64,000 nucleotides of DNA from Calothrix sp. NIES-2100 (GCF_002368195.1 NZ_AP018178.1:6336645-6400644); one strand, 5' to 3'. Numbered from the stretch's first letter, positions 52,046 through 61,369 are shown. Numbers and translations are program-made. The notes: generated by a model not told the origin, from the letters alone.

Positions 52046-52863
52046 ATTTAAAGACATCTCCCGGTGGTGAGTCTGCCGCTACTACAGCACAGGCTTACCA
52101 AAATTACTGGGCATTGGGAAAATTGCATTTACCTGGCAAATGCTGGTTACTTTAAAGTATAAACTTTTTAACAAAAATATTGAGAAAATACACATGTTGC
52201 CAAAATAGTTCATGGTAAGATGATAATTTGGCAAAATTTACTTTTGATTTCAAGCAAACATAGCAAATTTTGATTTGGATTTAATTTATTAAAACGCTAT
52301 TAATTAGAGTACAAAATAATTATGTAAGATATCTATTCTTCATTGATCAAAAAGAAGTAGTAGATCAAAATATTACCCGGATGGGTACTAGAAAATTTTC
52401 AGTGGTCTTTTCAAAATAAAATCTGATATCTAGCCTTGAAGGAAGTGAAAAAAATGGTGATTTTCTTACAGACAGACTCTCTTGATGTGAAACTTATATC
52501 AATCAAAGTACGTCTGGATGAAGGTGAATTATATTAGCTTTGTCGGTTGCTTGCAAAATATCAGCTTTTCTTAACCCCTGTGCAGCACGAGTGTATCATA
52601 ATTTACTTAAGGCTGGGCAGGTCATTTTTCTCGGTCGCCAATAAATTAAGTTTACAAAAATTTAAAATTTGTCGAATTGCGAAAAATGCTTGAAATAGTG
52701 GGGTTTCCAGTTACTGGAAAATAAAAATTAAGAATAGCAGGGGATAATTTTTGCATAAGTTTAGCTATTCCAAACGTAATAAAAGTGGAATCACTAATAA
52801 AGTCTTCATCAAATGAAGATTCAATATAGGGGCAGCTGCCAGTTAATAAGTTAAGTGCGACAC
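52046..52863 (+). promoter_or_regulatory. Long leader upstream of the hetZ-like gene
   Basis: About 800 bp, AT-rich, with no strong ORF apart from a possible 27-codon frame (52454-52537). In Anabaena the hetZ gene has a long upstream region with a HetR-binding site; here the segment near 52696 (agtggggtttccag) is the only one resembling a degenerate half-site, and I do not claim it. Confidence 0.4.
52454..52537 (+). CDS. Possible 27-residue small ORF in the hetZ leader
   Basis: ATG at 52454 with ggaag eight nt upstream, ending at TAG 52537. It reads hydrophobic then charged (MVIFLQTDSLDVKLI..., LDEGELY). No homologue is recalled. It may be noise or a regulatory uORF. Confidence 0.25.
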   Translation: MVIFLQTDSLDVKLISIKVRLDEGELY

Positions 52864-54051
52864 ATGGGGGTTGTGATGCAAACTTTAAAACAGGGTTTCG
52901 AGGAACGCAATCTCGTTATGGCAACAGAAGCCGAAAAACTGGCGCGATATTGGCGACAACGTCTTGTAAGTGAGTGTCCCCAACAAAGTGATGCAGCCAA
53001 AGAAAGTATAATTCTCTGGTTGTTGGGACGTGACTTGCAACGGTTTGATCTGCTCAATCCCAAGGAACTTGAGATTGCCAAGCAAGCGATGGAATATCGT
53101 TACCGGATCTTGCTGCAACGTTACTTGGGTACAGCACGAGAACGCGCTTACCGCAACCTAATAACTCGGTTGGCAAGTTTGATGACATTACGGAACAAAA
53201 TTCAGACTTGGGTATCTCTCAGCCGCGATCGCCAGCGCAGTGTTATGGATGTATTACAAGAAATTATCCAAGAATTACTGCAAAGCGATACCTACATTCA
53301 AGATCAAATGGCTTGTATCGGCGAAATTACCACCGATCATCGGCTACGAGATACTCTATTGTTTGCCAGTATAGAAGAATACTGTTTGCGCCCAGTCCGC
53401 AATCAACCTTTACTAGTTTATCGCTTCGTAAACTACCTGCGTCGAACTCAACGTGGCGGCTTAACTCAAGTACCAAGCAGCGACTTGATTCGGCTAGTTT
53501 CGGAAGAAATTCTCACCGATGACAGTGACAACCGGGTTAACTTGGTTGATAGTCAGGCGATCGCAGAATATCAAGAAGCGCAAGAACTTGAAGAGCAACA
53601 GATGTTGCGTCAGACTGTACAACAAGAATTTGCCGAATATTTACAAGAAAATCTCGGCACAGAAGCCGTAGAGTGGCTGCGACTGTATTTGCAAGGAAAG
53701 TCTCAAGACGAAATCGCCAAAAGACTCAACAAGCAGATTAAAGAAGTATACAGATTGCGTGAAAAAATCAGCTACCATGCTGTACGTGTCTTTGCGCTCA
53801 AAGGTAAACCGGAACTTGTGGATAATTGGCTGGCAATTTCCTTGCAAGAACATAACTTAGGGCTAACACAAAACCAATGGCAGCAACTCTATGGGCAATT
53901 GTCTCATGTGGGGCAGCAGATTTTGGATTTACGCAAAGCTGGCAACTCAATCGAAGCCACAGCACAACAATTAAAACTTAAAACCCATCAGGTGATGGGT
54001 GAATGGACAAAAGTCTATCTCGTCGCCCAAACTCTAAGAACTCAGGAGTAA
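52864..54051 (+). CDS. hetZ: HetZ-like heterocyst differentiation protein
   Basis: 395 residues from ATG 52864 (GTG 52855 and ATG 52876 are alternatives). The C-terminal third has a DNA-binding helix-turn-helix (GKSQDEIAKRLNKQIKEVYRLREKISYHAVRVFALKG) and a second one near the end (NSIEATAQQLKLKTHQVMGEW). The layout of helix-rich N-half and two HTH units fits the HetZ family. HetZ acts with HetR in early heterocyst differentiation. The next gene is PatU-like, as in the hetZ-patU locus of Anabaena and Nostoc; this synteny supports the call. The exact subfamily is from memory of sequence style. Confidence 0.72.
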   Translation: MGVVMQTLKQGFEERNLVMATEAEKLARYWRQRLVSECPQQSDAAKESIILWLLGRDLQRFDLLNPKELEIAKQAMEYRYRILLQRYLGTARERAYRNLITRLASLMTLRNKIQTWVSLSRDRQRSVMDVLQEIIQELLQSDTYIQDQMACIGEITTDHRLRDTLLFASIEEYCLRPVRNQPLLVYRFVNYLRRTQRGGLTQVPSSDLIRLVSEEILTDDSDNRVNLVDSQAIAEYQEAQELEEQQMLRQTVQQEFAEYLQENLGTEAVEWLRLYLQGKSQDEIAKRLNKQIKEVYRLREKISYHAVRVFALKGKPELVDNWLAISLQEHNLGLTQNQWQQLYGQLSHVGQQILDLRKAGNSIEATAQQLKLKTHQVMGEWTKVYLVAQTLRTQE

Positions 54052-54329
54052 CACAATCTAAATCTGAGCCTGGTATATCCATTTAAGTAACTCAGCAAAG
54101 ATGTTACATAGGATTACTGGGAGTAAGTATTTCAGTACCCAACAGTTTTGAGTGTGAGATTTTGGATTTGGGATTTATCCCCAATCCACAATCCTAGATT
54201 TATCTTAGAATATTAGTATTAAATTTAACAACTTCTTCTAATAGATATAAAGTATCTTTATTTACTACACAATAACTTGGAAGCACAATAGAATGAGAAG
54301 CAAATAAAAAAATATTAATATTTACACAT

Positions 54330-55550
54330 ATGTTGTCTTCAGAAGGCAAATTTACTGATAACGAAAAAAATGTACCAGATGCAAATGCAGGGACGGGGGA
54401 ACCAGATTTAAAGAATCTTGAAGAGTTACTTGGCGATCGCGAACAGATATTTTCGTTAATTGATAGTCTTTTGTCCTTAGAAGTTTGCCTTTATCACCAA
54501 ATTTTACCCTTGGAATACAAGGGCAATAAACTTCTACTGGCTATGGTGAATCCACAAGAAAGCGAGGCATTAGATTACCTGCGTCGGATTTTGTCTTCAA
54601 TTAAGTACACTATAGTCAATCAGCCAATTAAGAGCGATATTCACCAAGATACTCTCAAAGCTTATCTTAACTACAAAAACACATACCCTGCAAATCCCAA
54701 ACAAAAGCATCAGCCAAAAGTCAACTTCACCGCAAAAAACAGCGTAGTTCCCCCTATAGATTCGATAGATCCACTGAATACCTCTGCCACTACCTACATT
54801 GAGAACCGAACAGAAATTCTGCCACCTGATGTTAGCTCTTCAGATTCGTCTTTACAATTCAATCATAATCACCTGTCGGGAACTAGTAGAACTAACCACG
54901 ATCGCAGTCAACAGCCAAAAAATTTTACTGTTTTGCCAGAGCAAACTTCAGAGAAAATAAGACCCTTAGAATCACTGACAACCCTACCGCCGAAGCAATT
55001 ACTAGAAGAGTTATTATCTAGAGTCTTGCTTGGAGGAATTGGTCGCTTGTATTTGGAGAGACAGTTTGACCAAGGCAGAATCCTCTGGAGTGATAATGGA
55101 GTCTTGCAGTCAATCATCGAAAATCTGCCCCTTTCGGTTTTTCAGGGAATCATCAATGAATTCAAGCAATTTGCTGGTTTACCCGTGGAAATACTTGCAG
55201 AAGCAAAACAAGTAGAGAAGGAATGGCAATATCAAAACAACAATTTATTGTTACGCTTACGAGTGATGCCGGGAATCTACGGTGAAGAGGCGACACTACA
55301 AGTATTACGGGGAGCAGCATTAAAATTTTATCAACAGCAACAGTTGCATCGCCTCAGCCGCGATACCTTGGTCATGGCTCAAAAACTCAGCTTCAAGTTG
55401 CACGAACTAGAACAACGGCTAGTTCTCAACTCTAGCTTGCAATCTGAGCAATTAAACGCTGTGGTTGCCCTATCTCAACTAGTGGAAAATTTAAACAAAC
55501 AGCTCAACGTCTTAGCTAGGGATAGCCAGCTACCAAAAAATAATAACTAA
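54330..55550 (+). CDS. patU: PatU-like protein with GspE N-terminal domain
   Basis: 406 residues. N-terminal GspE_N-like domain (about 35-115: LPLEYKGNKLLLAMVNPQESEALDYL), a long Ser/Asn/Pro-rich linker (130-230), and a C-terminal half with PilB-like segments (LLSRVLLGGIGRLYLERQ, LRLRVMPGIYGEEATLQVLRG) but no Walker A, so no ATPase. The last 60 residues are coiled coil. This combination and the position after hetZ point to PatU (patU5/patU3), which modulates heterocyst pattern. ATG 54330; the 278-bp gap to hetZ is gene-free. Confidence 0.7.
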   Translation: MLSSEGKFTDNEKNVPDANAGTGEPDLKNLEELLGDREQIFSLIDSLLSLEVCLYHQILPLEYKGNKLLLAMVNPQESEALDYLRRILSSIKYTIVNQPIKSDIHQDTLKAYLNYKNTYPANPKQKHQPKVNFTAKNSVVPPIDSIDPLNTSATTYIENRTEILPPDVSSSDSSLQFNHNHLSGTSRTNHDRSQQPKNFTVLPEQTSEKIRPLESLTTLPPKQLLEELLSRVLLGGIGRLYLERQFDQGRILWSDNGVLQSIIENLPLSVFQGIINEFKQFAGLPVEILAEAKQVEKEWQYQNNNLLLRLRVMPGIYGEEATLQVLRGAALKFYQQQQLHRLSRDTLVMAQKLSFKLHELEQRLVLNSSLQSEQLNAVVALSQLVENLNKQLNVLARDSQLPKNNN

Positions 55551-55892
55551 TATTGGACTTACGCAACTGGTGCATTAGTAGGGTGTGTCAGATATCGAAA
55601 ATTTGTTTACAAGAGTGTCAGTGAAACCGCTGATTGCGTTCCCATACATAATTGTTATGTTGTACTAGGGATATCAGACCTAATACTAATTAGTAATTCA
55701 GAAATTTAGATTTAATCTAGGTTGCCGGGTTTAAATGTGTTTCTGGATTGTCGAGAATTGGTATAAAAAGCTGAAAATTACCAATTAATTTGTAACCGTA
55801 TTGATACCGTATTCAGCAAATGATAGCGGTTTTAAAACTTATAGCATTCGGCCTAATTTTTTCCTATTGAATCCATTTTTTACAGATATTTC
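55551..55892. other. Intergenic, no gene seen
   Basis: 342 bp of AT-rich sequence between patU and the Crp-like gene. It contains no repeat family I can name. Presumably carries the promoter of the downstream gene. Confidence 0.4.
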
Positions 55893-56576
55893 ATGCAGAC
55901 TGAGGTTTTTAGTGAACTTTTTCCTTTACTGAGTACAGCCAATCCCCAAACTTTAGAATGGCTGCTGAATGTGGCGATTGAGCATGAATACCCAGCTGAA
56001 CGAGCCGTTTTAATGGAAGATGCTTGGGGTAACGCAGTTTACTTCGTGGTTTCTGGTTGGGTGAAAGTCCGGCGCACATCCGGAGATAATTATGTTGCTC
56101 TAGCAATTTTAGGTAGAGGCGATTTTTTTGGAGAGATGGCAGTTTTAGATGAGTCTCCACGCTCAACCGATGTAATTGCTCTGTCGCCTGTAAAATTACT
56201 TAGTGTTTCTCGAGAGCGTTTTATTCAAATCTTGTTTAAAGACCCGCATTTACATCACAGGATGTTACAACTGATGGTGCGGCGATTGCGACAAATCAAC
56301 CTGCGCCTTCAAATGCGCTCTTCACCACCAGCTGTCAAACTAGCTCAGACTCTAGTGAGTTTAGGCGAAAACTATGGTCAAAAAACAGATAAGGGAAGAG
56401 AAATTTTTAACATTCCCTTTAAAGATTTAGCAGAAGTGACAGAAATTAGTGTTGACGAAACTAGCAAAATCATGGAAAAGCTCGATGAAAAAGGCTGGAT
56501 CGAAATTGACAGCACTGATAATATCATTCATTTGGTCAACTTCAAACAGTTGATGAATTTAGCTAATAAAATGTGA
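55893..56576 (+). CDS. Crp/Fnr-family transcription regulator
   Basis: 227 residues. Cyclic-nucleotide-binding-like domain at about 10-125 (AWGNAVYFVVSGWVKVRRTSGDN, GRGDFFGEMAVLDESPRS) and a winged HTH at 145-220 (IPFKDLAEVTEISVDETSKIMEKLDEKGWIEI). FGEMAVLDESPRST resembles the phosphate-binding cassette, so a cyclic nucleotide may bind. No Fe-S cysteines of the Fnr type. Confidence 0.9.
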   Translation: MQTEVFSELFPLLSTANPQTLEWLLNVAIEHEYPAERAVLMEDAWGNAVYFVVSGWVKVRRTSGDNYVALAILGRGDFFGEMAVLDESPRSTDVIALSPVKLLSVSRERFIQILFKDPHLHHRMLQLMVRRLRQINLRLQMRSSPPAVKLAQTLVSLGENYGQKTDKGREIFNIPFKDLAEVTEISVDETSKIMEKLDEKGWIEIDSTDNIIHLVNFKQLMNLANKM

Positions 56577-56850
56577 GAGAGGCTAGGTGTTATACTATTT
56601 CACTAAATGAAAGATACAAATAAAATACCTCTGCCTCCTCTGCTTCCTCTGCTTCTTCTTCTCCCTATTTGTATCAACCTTTAAGTCAAACGGTATTAGG
56701 GGCTAGGGCTTGTTTTCTTGCGTCTTAGATCCCCCCTACCCCCCTTAAAAAGCAGGGCTAATTCATTGTGATGAGAGAAAAATTAGAGCAGCCAGAAGTT
56801 AGCGTACACTAAATCTGTTAGCGGCTTATTTGATTTTTCCACTCTCCCCT

Positions 56851-57408
56851 ATGAAAGCCAATCTCCTAGAAGCCTTAACCCAAGTGCAAGATTTTCGCGC
56901 GACAAGAGGACAGCGTTATCCATTGTGGTTGCTGCTGCTGGTGGTGATTATGGGGACTATGAGCGGTTGTCTGGGTTATCGTGCCTTAGAAGATTTTGCT
57001 CGTCGGCATCATGAAGCTTTAGTTGTCAATTTACAATTACCTCCAACTCGTTTCCCATCAGACTCGACGTTTCGACGCATAATGATGGGTATTGATTTTA
57101 CTGATTTAGCTAAGGTGTTTAATAACTGGGCAAATGATTGGATGCCAACCCAAGAGCTAGACTGGTTAGGAGTCGATGGCAAAAGCATCAAAGCTACTGT
57201 CAGCAATTATGACCAGGCTTACCAAGATTTTATCAATGTGGTTTCCGTTTTCAATACTCGTTATGGAGTAGCGATCGCCTTGCAACAGTTCCACAATAAA
57301 CAAAGTAGTGAAATTGCCGTTGTCCAGTCACTCTTGGCTGCTTTAAAGCTACAAGGAGTGATCTTTACCTTTGATTCGTTACACTGTCAAAAAAAACTGT
57401 ACAACTAA
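56851..57408 (+). CDS. ISAs1-type transposase, N-terminal part
   Basis: 185 residues from ATG 56851: the DDE_Tnp_1-associated N-terminal domain (LLEALTQVQDFRATRGQRYPLW), then the first Asp (LGVDGKSIKAT) and second Asp (FTFDSLHCQKK) of the DDE triad. The frame ends at TAA just after a run of eight A at 57389-57396. A -1 shift at the A run would join it to the following frame. Confidence 0.88.
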   Translation: MKANLLEALTQVQDFRATRGQRYPLWLLLLVVIMGTMSGCLGYRALEDFARRHHEALVVNLQLPPTRFPSDSTFRRIMMGIDFTDLAKVFNNWANDWMPTQELDWLGVDGKSIKATVSNYDQAYQDFINVVSVFNTRYGVAIALQQFHNKQSSEIAVVQSLLAALKLQGVIFTFDSLHCQKKLYN

Positions 57409-57431
57409 TTGTTGAGAGTGGTAATGATTAT

Positions 57432-57959
57432 GTGATGGCTGTCAAGGCTAATCAAAAACGTCTCTACGAACAAATCCAACTCACTACTGCGCAAGCGATA
57501 CCTGTTAGTGTAGACATCACCACCGAACACAGAAGCGATCGGGTCACGACTAGAACTGTATCTGTTTTTGACGACTTGAGTGATATCAGTTCTGAGTGGG
57601 TAGGTCTAGCACGTCTGGTGAAGGTGGAACGCTTTGGTACAAGAGCCGGTAAACCTTATCATCAGATAGCCTACTACATTAGCACTCAGAGCCTCAATGC
57701 TGCACAATTTGCCCAAGGCATTCGTGGTCATTGGGAAATTGAAAACCGCTTACATTGGGTCAAAGACGTGGTATTTGAGGAGGATAGCTCTCTTGTACGA
57801 CTTGGTAATGCGCCTGCTAATCTTTCCATTATCCGTAATTTAGCGATCGCAATTTTCCGCTACAACGGTTATTCTTCGATCACCACGGCCGTGAGGATGA
57901 TTGGTCATAACCTTGAGCAAATTTTTCTCCTGATCGGCAAGCGCGCAAGCGAAGCTTAA
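57432..57959 (+). CDS. ISAs1-type transposase, C-terminal part
   Basis: 175 residues in the -1 frame; the coding similarity actually begins at the A run, before the formal start. It carries the catalytic Glu (GHWEIENRLHWVKDVVF) and the end of the fold. Either a programmed frameshift at the poly-A run or a one-base deletion separates it from the first half. Confidence 0.85.
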   Translation: MMAVKANQKRLYEQIQLTTAQAIPVSVDITTEHRSDRVTTRTVSVFDDLSDISSEWVGLARLVKVERFGTRAGKPYHQIAYYISTQSLNAAQFAQGIRGHWEIENRLHWVKDVVFEEDSSLVRLGNAPANLSIIRNLAIAIFRYNGYSSITTAVRMIGHNLEQIFLLIGKRASEA

Positions 57960-58174
57960 GTTACTCAACTCAGTAGACCGAAAAATCACAGTGATCGCAA
58001 AGAACAAGTTCTACTTTCGTCCTGTGGAGCAAAAACAAACACCATTTAGAAATGAGACTTGGCAACAGCACAGTGGACTAATCAAATTAGCCGCTCAAAG
58101 ATTTAGTGTACGCTAACTTCTGGCTCCCCTAATTTTCTCTCATAACAATGAATTAGCCCTGCCTTTTTAAGGGG

Positions 58175-58219
58175 AGCCACTGCGTTGGGCGGGTTTCCCG
58201 ACTTGTAGCAAGTGGCGTG
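58175..58219. repeat. Small palindromic element inside the split MITE
   Basis: agccactgcgttgggcgggtt and cttgtagcaagtggcgtg flank a GGGTTTCCC core. The piece interrupts the cccctttttaaggggg...gatttaggggg arm of the MITE compared with 4740-4760. Confidence 0.6.
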
Positions 58220-58277
58220 GATTTAGGGGGATTGAGAAATTTAGAAGGCTAAACGAGTAGTTTGAAAACACGCCCTA

Positions 58278-58474
58278 GGGATGAGGAATTGAAAATTAAA
58301 AAACGTTGATTTTTATACTTTTGTTAGGGATGCGATCGCACTATTTGAACGCACCCCAACTATACCGAAAGTTAGTTGGGGATTCATGCGCTAAGAAACC
58401 ACAAGATTCATCAACGTTAATTTTGATGGGCTGCAATATCCCTCGCAACCCAATGTAAATTATCTAGTTAAGTC
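58278..58474. other. Short intergenic region, no gene
   Basis: AT-rich spacer with one HIP1 site between the MITE and the 3' end of the mcdB-like gene. Confidence 0.4.
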
Positions 58475-59143
58475 CTAGTCAAGTAACCACATCTGAGAAG
58501 AACTATCTTCAGCTTCCTCTGGTTGTGTTGTCGCTAGCCTTTCCGATGTCCGGTAAGATTTTCTGTAGTTATCTTGGTGATAGGTTTGTTTTACTGGTTT
58601 ATAAGTTTCCTGTTTTGGTTTTAAAGAATTACTTTGTTCTACAAGCTTGGCATTAGCTTCGGCAAAGCTTTCCTTTTCTTGTTTTAAAGAATTACTTTGT
58701 TCTACAAGCTTGGCATTAGCTTCGGCAAAGCTTTCCTTTTCTTGTTTTAAAGAATTAATTTCTTCTATCAGCTTGGAGTTAGATTCTGCAAGATGCAATG
58801 CGGCTTTTTTAGCTTCTTCAAGCTCTTTCGTCAACCGTTTTGCTAATGCTTTTTGTTCAGATACAGCCGATTGTAAATCTGCAAGTTGCTGCTTTTGATT
58901 GGCTTCGTTTTGCTGAGATTGTTCGAGAGATTCTTTTAATTCTTTGATAGTTGCTTCTAAATCAGCTTTAGTAGGAGTTGTACGCTTAGCCGCAGTTGAT
59001 TGTTCTGGTGTTTGCTCTGGTGTTTGCGTCGGGGTTTCCTCTGCTACTTCTTGTGCAGTCACTTCAATAGCTGATTCACCTTCTGCTGGCGTAAATTTTT
59101 GTGCTTCTTCTTGTAATAAGTCAGAGAGACGTTTCTTAACCAT
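58475..59143 (-). CDS. mcdB: McdB-like carboxysome-positioning coiled-coil protein
   Basis: 222 residues from ATG 59143, which has a full ggagg site inside the end of the upstream ATPase gene. N-terminus basic then acidic (KKRLSDLLQEEAQKF), Thr/Glu/Gln-rich linker, then coiled coil from about 65 to 180 with an exact 63-bp in-frame duplication (SFAEANAKLVEQSNSLKQEK), then a low-complexity tail ending SSSQMWLLD. McdB proteins are poorly conserved but share a disordered ends-coiled-coil layout and a Trp near the C-terminus, seen here at three residues from the end. The adjacent ParA-type ATPase and ccmK3-ccmK4 nearby support the call. Confidence 0.72.
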   Translation of the reverse strand: MVKKRLSDLLQEEAQKFTPAEGESAIEVTAQEVAEETPTQTPEQTPEQSTAAKRTTPTKADLEATIKELKESLEQSQQNEANQKQQLADLQSAVSEQKALAKRLTKELEEAKKAALHLAESNSKLIEEINSLKQEKESFAEANAKLVEQSNSLKQEKESFAEANAKLVEQSNSLKPKQETYKPVKQTYHQDNYRKSYRTSERLATTQPEEAEDSSSQMWLLD

Positions 59144-59775
59144 TATTTCCTCCAATCACGCTGTAATTCATCTGCCACGCGGCGGTAGTCAGATTCCGCT
59201 TCCCGTGCATGTTTTCCTCGCCATTGAGTAATTGGTACACCCTCAAGCGCTGCTCTCTCGTGCGCTTTATAAGCACGGATAAAAGTTTTACAAGCGGGAA
59301 TTCCTAATCGCATAAGAGTGTTTTGCGCCTCAATTGCTTCCCCCAAACTCCGCGTATCAACTTTGGTTAGCAGTACCCGATGGGGAACGCCCACAGGAGT
59401 GACAGCTTTTCTGACTGTCTCAACTAGGACAGCTAGATCCATTGCTGCTGGGGGTGTCGGTAAAATCAGATAATCTGCGATCGCTACTACCGTCGCCAAT
59501 GCTTCAGAGCGCAGCGCCGGCGGCGTATCCACTACTACTAAATCGTAACCTGTTAGCTTTGTTAATTCACTTAAAAGTTGCGGATTATTTTCTTGAGACA
59601 GATCAAATCCCATACTATTCTGATTGCGCCCAAACCACCAACTGGCAGATCCTTGAATATCTGCGTCAATCAGAATCACCTTTTGTTTTTGGGCAAAGTT
59701 TGCAGCCAAATTGACTGCGGTAGTCGTTTTACCGACACCTCCCTTACCGTTAAGTATAGCGATGATTTTTGGCAC
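59143..59775 (-). CDS. mcdA: ParA/McdA-type ATPase
   Basis: 210 residues from GTG 59775 (ggaag site 6 nt upstream). Deviant Walker A KGGVGKTT with the signature lysine, Walker A' IDADIQGSASWW and Walker B VVVDTPP. Short single-domain ParA, close to type 2 McdA, which positions carboxysomes on the nucleoid by ATP-driven gradients. Its TAA and the mcdB ATG share a base (taatg), so the two are translationally coupled. A plasmid-type or pilus ParA cannot be fully excluded. Confidence 0.78.
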   Translation of the reverse strand: MPKIIAILNGKGGVGKTTTAVNLAANFAQKQKVILIDADIQGSASWWFGRNQNSMGFDLSQENNPQLLSELTKLTGYDLVVVDTPPALRSEALATVVAIADYLILPTPPAAMDLAVLVETVRKAVTPVGVPHRVLLTKVDTRSLGEAIEAQNTLMRLGIPACKTFIRAYKAHERAALEGVPITQWRGKHAREAESDYRRVADELQRDWRK

Positions 59776-60019
59776 GGTTCACTTCCGACGCTGCCATACA
59801 AGAATATAATGCTTTGTACCTCATAGAGTTATTTTACTAACACTTGCTTACAATTGGGAATGGGGCATGGGGCATGGGGCATTGGGCATTGGGTATGGCA
59901 TGAGGGGGATGAGGGAGACAGCTGACTAATGACTATTGACCATTGACTAATGACCATTGACTGTCAATCAGGGAAAAACTTGTCACAATTAAAAGGCGAA
60001 ACTCATCCTCACCGTTAAG

Positions 60020-61369
60020 ATGACACTCACTAACAGCCTACCTGATGGCCCCAAAATATCGCGCTTTCTGCGGTTGGTTAAGTTTATTACTCAGCCAGTG
60101 AAATATGTAGAAGATTTTGCCCAAATTTATGGCGATCGCTTTACTATTTGGGGTAGCAAAGATACTCATATTATCTACTTTAGCCAACCGCAAGCACTGG
60201 AGCAAATTTTTACCGCTGATCCTCAGCATTTTAGGTCTGGGACGGCTAGTGGAGGTTTGGCATTTTTACTGGGTGACAACTCTTTAATTTTACTGGATGG
60301 CGATCGCCATCAACGCCAACGTCAACTTTTAACTCCTCCATTTCATGGCGAAAGAATGCGAGCTTACGGTCAAGATATTCGTGAAATCGCTGATCATGTC
60401 AGTAATGAATGGACGATTGGTAAACCTTTCAATATCCGTAATTCGCTGCAAGAAATCACTTTGCGGGTGATTTTACGGGTGGTATTTGGCTTAGATCAAG
60501 GACAGCGTTTTCAAGAACTTCAGCATTTGCTATCTTCTGTGTTAGATTTCATGGGTTCTCCTTTGATGTCCGGAGCTTTATTTTTTGGCTTCTTACGCAA
60601 AGATTTAGGCGCTTGGAGTCCTTGGGGTCAAGTGATGCGCTTACTCCAGCAAATTGATCGACTTATTTATGCTCTAATTGCAGAACGACGCAGTGAAACT
60701 CAGCAAAATCGGCAAGATATCCTCAGTTTAATGATGGCTGCCCGTGATGCGGATGGTCAACCAATGTCTGATCAAGAATTGCGTGATGAATTAATGACAT
60801 TGTTAGTTGCAGGACATGAAACTACTGCTTCTGCATTAACATGGGCTTTTTACTGGATTGATCGGTTACCAGAAGTGGGTGAAAAGTTGTTGCAAGAACT
60901 GGATACTATTGGGATTAATTCAGATCCGAGTAGCATTGCCAAATTACCCTATTTAACAGCAGTTTGTCAGGAAACGTTGCGGATTTATCCAATTGTGATG
61001 AACGGTGTGCCCAGAATTGTCAAAACCCCTATTGAAATTATGGGCTACAAAATCCCCGAGGGCAATGTAATTATCAGCAGTATTTACTTAGCGCACCATC
61101 GTCCAGAGGTTTATCCAAATCCCAAACAATTTAAACCAGAACGCTTTTTAGAAAGACAATTTTCTCCCTATGAATATTTACCTTTTGGTGGTGGGAATCG
61201 CCGCTGTATCGGTTTAGCATTTGCTCAGTATGAAATGAAAATTGTTTTAGCAACAATTCTGTCTCATTTTCAACTATCGCTGGTGAATAAACGTCCTGTA
61301 TATCCTGTGCGGCGTGGTTTCACAGTTGCCCCGCCAGCAGGAATGCGGATGATTGCCAGACTACGGTAA
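60020..61369 (+). CDS. Cytochrome P450, CYP110-like
   Basis: 449 residues. I-helix AGHETTASA, ExxR (ETLRIYP), PERF-type KPERFL and heme-binding PFGGGNRRCIG with the thiolate Cys are all present. The N-terminus (LPDGPKISRFLRLVKFITQPVKYVEDFA) is typical of cyanobacterial CYP110 fatty-acid or alkane oxygenases. It is soluble or weakly membrane-bound. The substrate is not known. Confidence 0.93.
   Translation: MTLTNSLPDGPKISRFLRLVKFITQPVKYVEDFAQIYGDRFTIWGSKDTHIIYFSQPQALEQIFTADPQHFRSGTASGGLAFLLGDNSLILLDGDRHQRQRQLLTPPFHGERMRAYGQDIREIADHVSNEWTIGKPFNIRNSLQEITLRVILRVVFGLDQGQRFQELQHLLSSVLDFMGSPLMSGALFFGFLRKDLGAWSPWGQVMRLLQQIDRLIYALIAERRSETQQNRQDILSLMMAARDADGQPMSDQELRDELMTLLVAGHETTASALTWAFYWIDRLPEVGEKLLQELDTIGINSDPSSIAKLPYLTAVCQETLRIYPIVMNGVPRIVKTPIEIMGYKIPEGNVIISSIYLAHHRPEVYPNPKQFKPERFLERQFSPYEYLPFGGGNRRCIGLAFAQYEMKIVLATILSHFQLSLVNKRPVYPVRRGFTVAPPAGMRMIARLR

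Larger units (their letters stand above)
56753..58161 (+). mobile_element. ISAs1-family insertion sequence
   Basis: 1409 bp. Imperfect terminal inverted repeats of about 85 bp (56753-56837 and 58077-58161) beginning cagggctaattcattg; the outer 20 bp differ by a single base. It encodes one transposase split by a frameshift. No target-site duplication is visible; the flanks are instead inverted because the target is palindromic. Confidence 0.9.
56704..58277. repeat. MITE-like element (as 4667-4811) split by an IS
   Basis: tagggcttgttttcttgcgtct at the left and tttgaaaacacgcccta at the right match the ends of the copy at 4667-4811. The left remnant ends at cccccttaaaaag, the right resumes at cctttttaagggg, with 56753-58161 between them and a further 45-bp palindromic insertion in the right part. 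Confidence 0.8.

Noticed and set aside
52696..52716. Possible HetR box upstream of hetZ (agtggggtttccag)
   Set aside because: Only one half-site is recognisable; the inverted half (accccac/cccctc) is missing.
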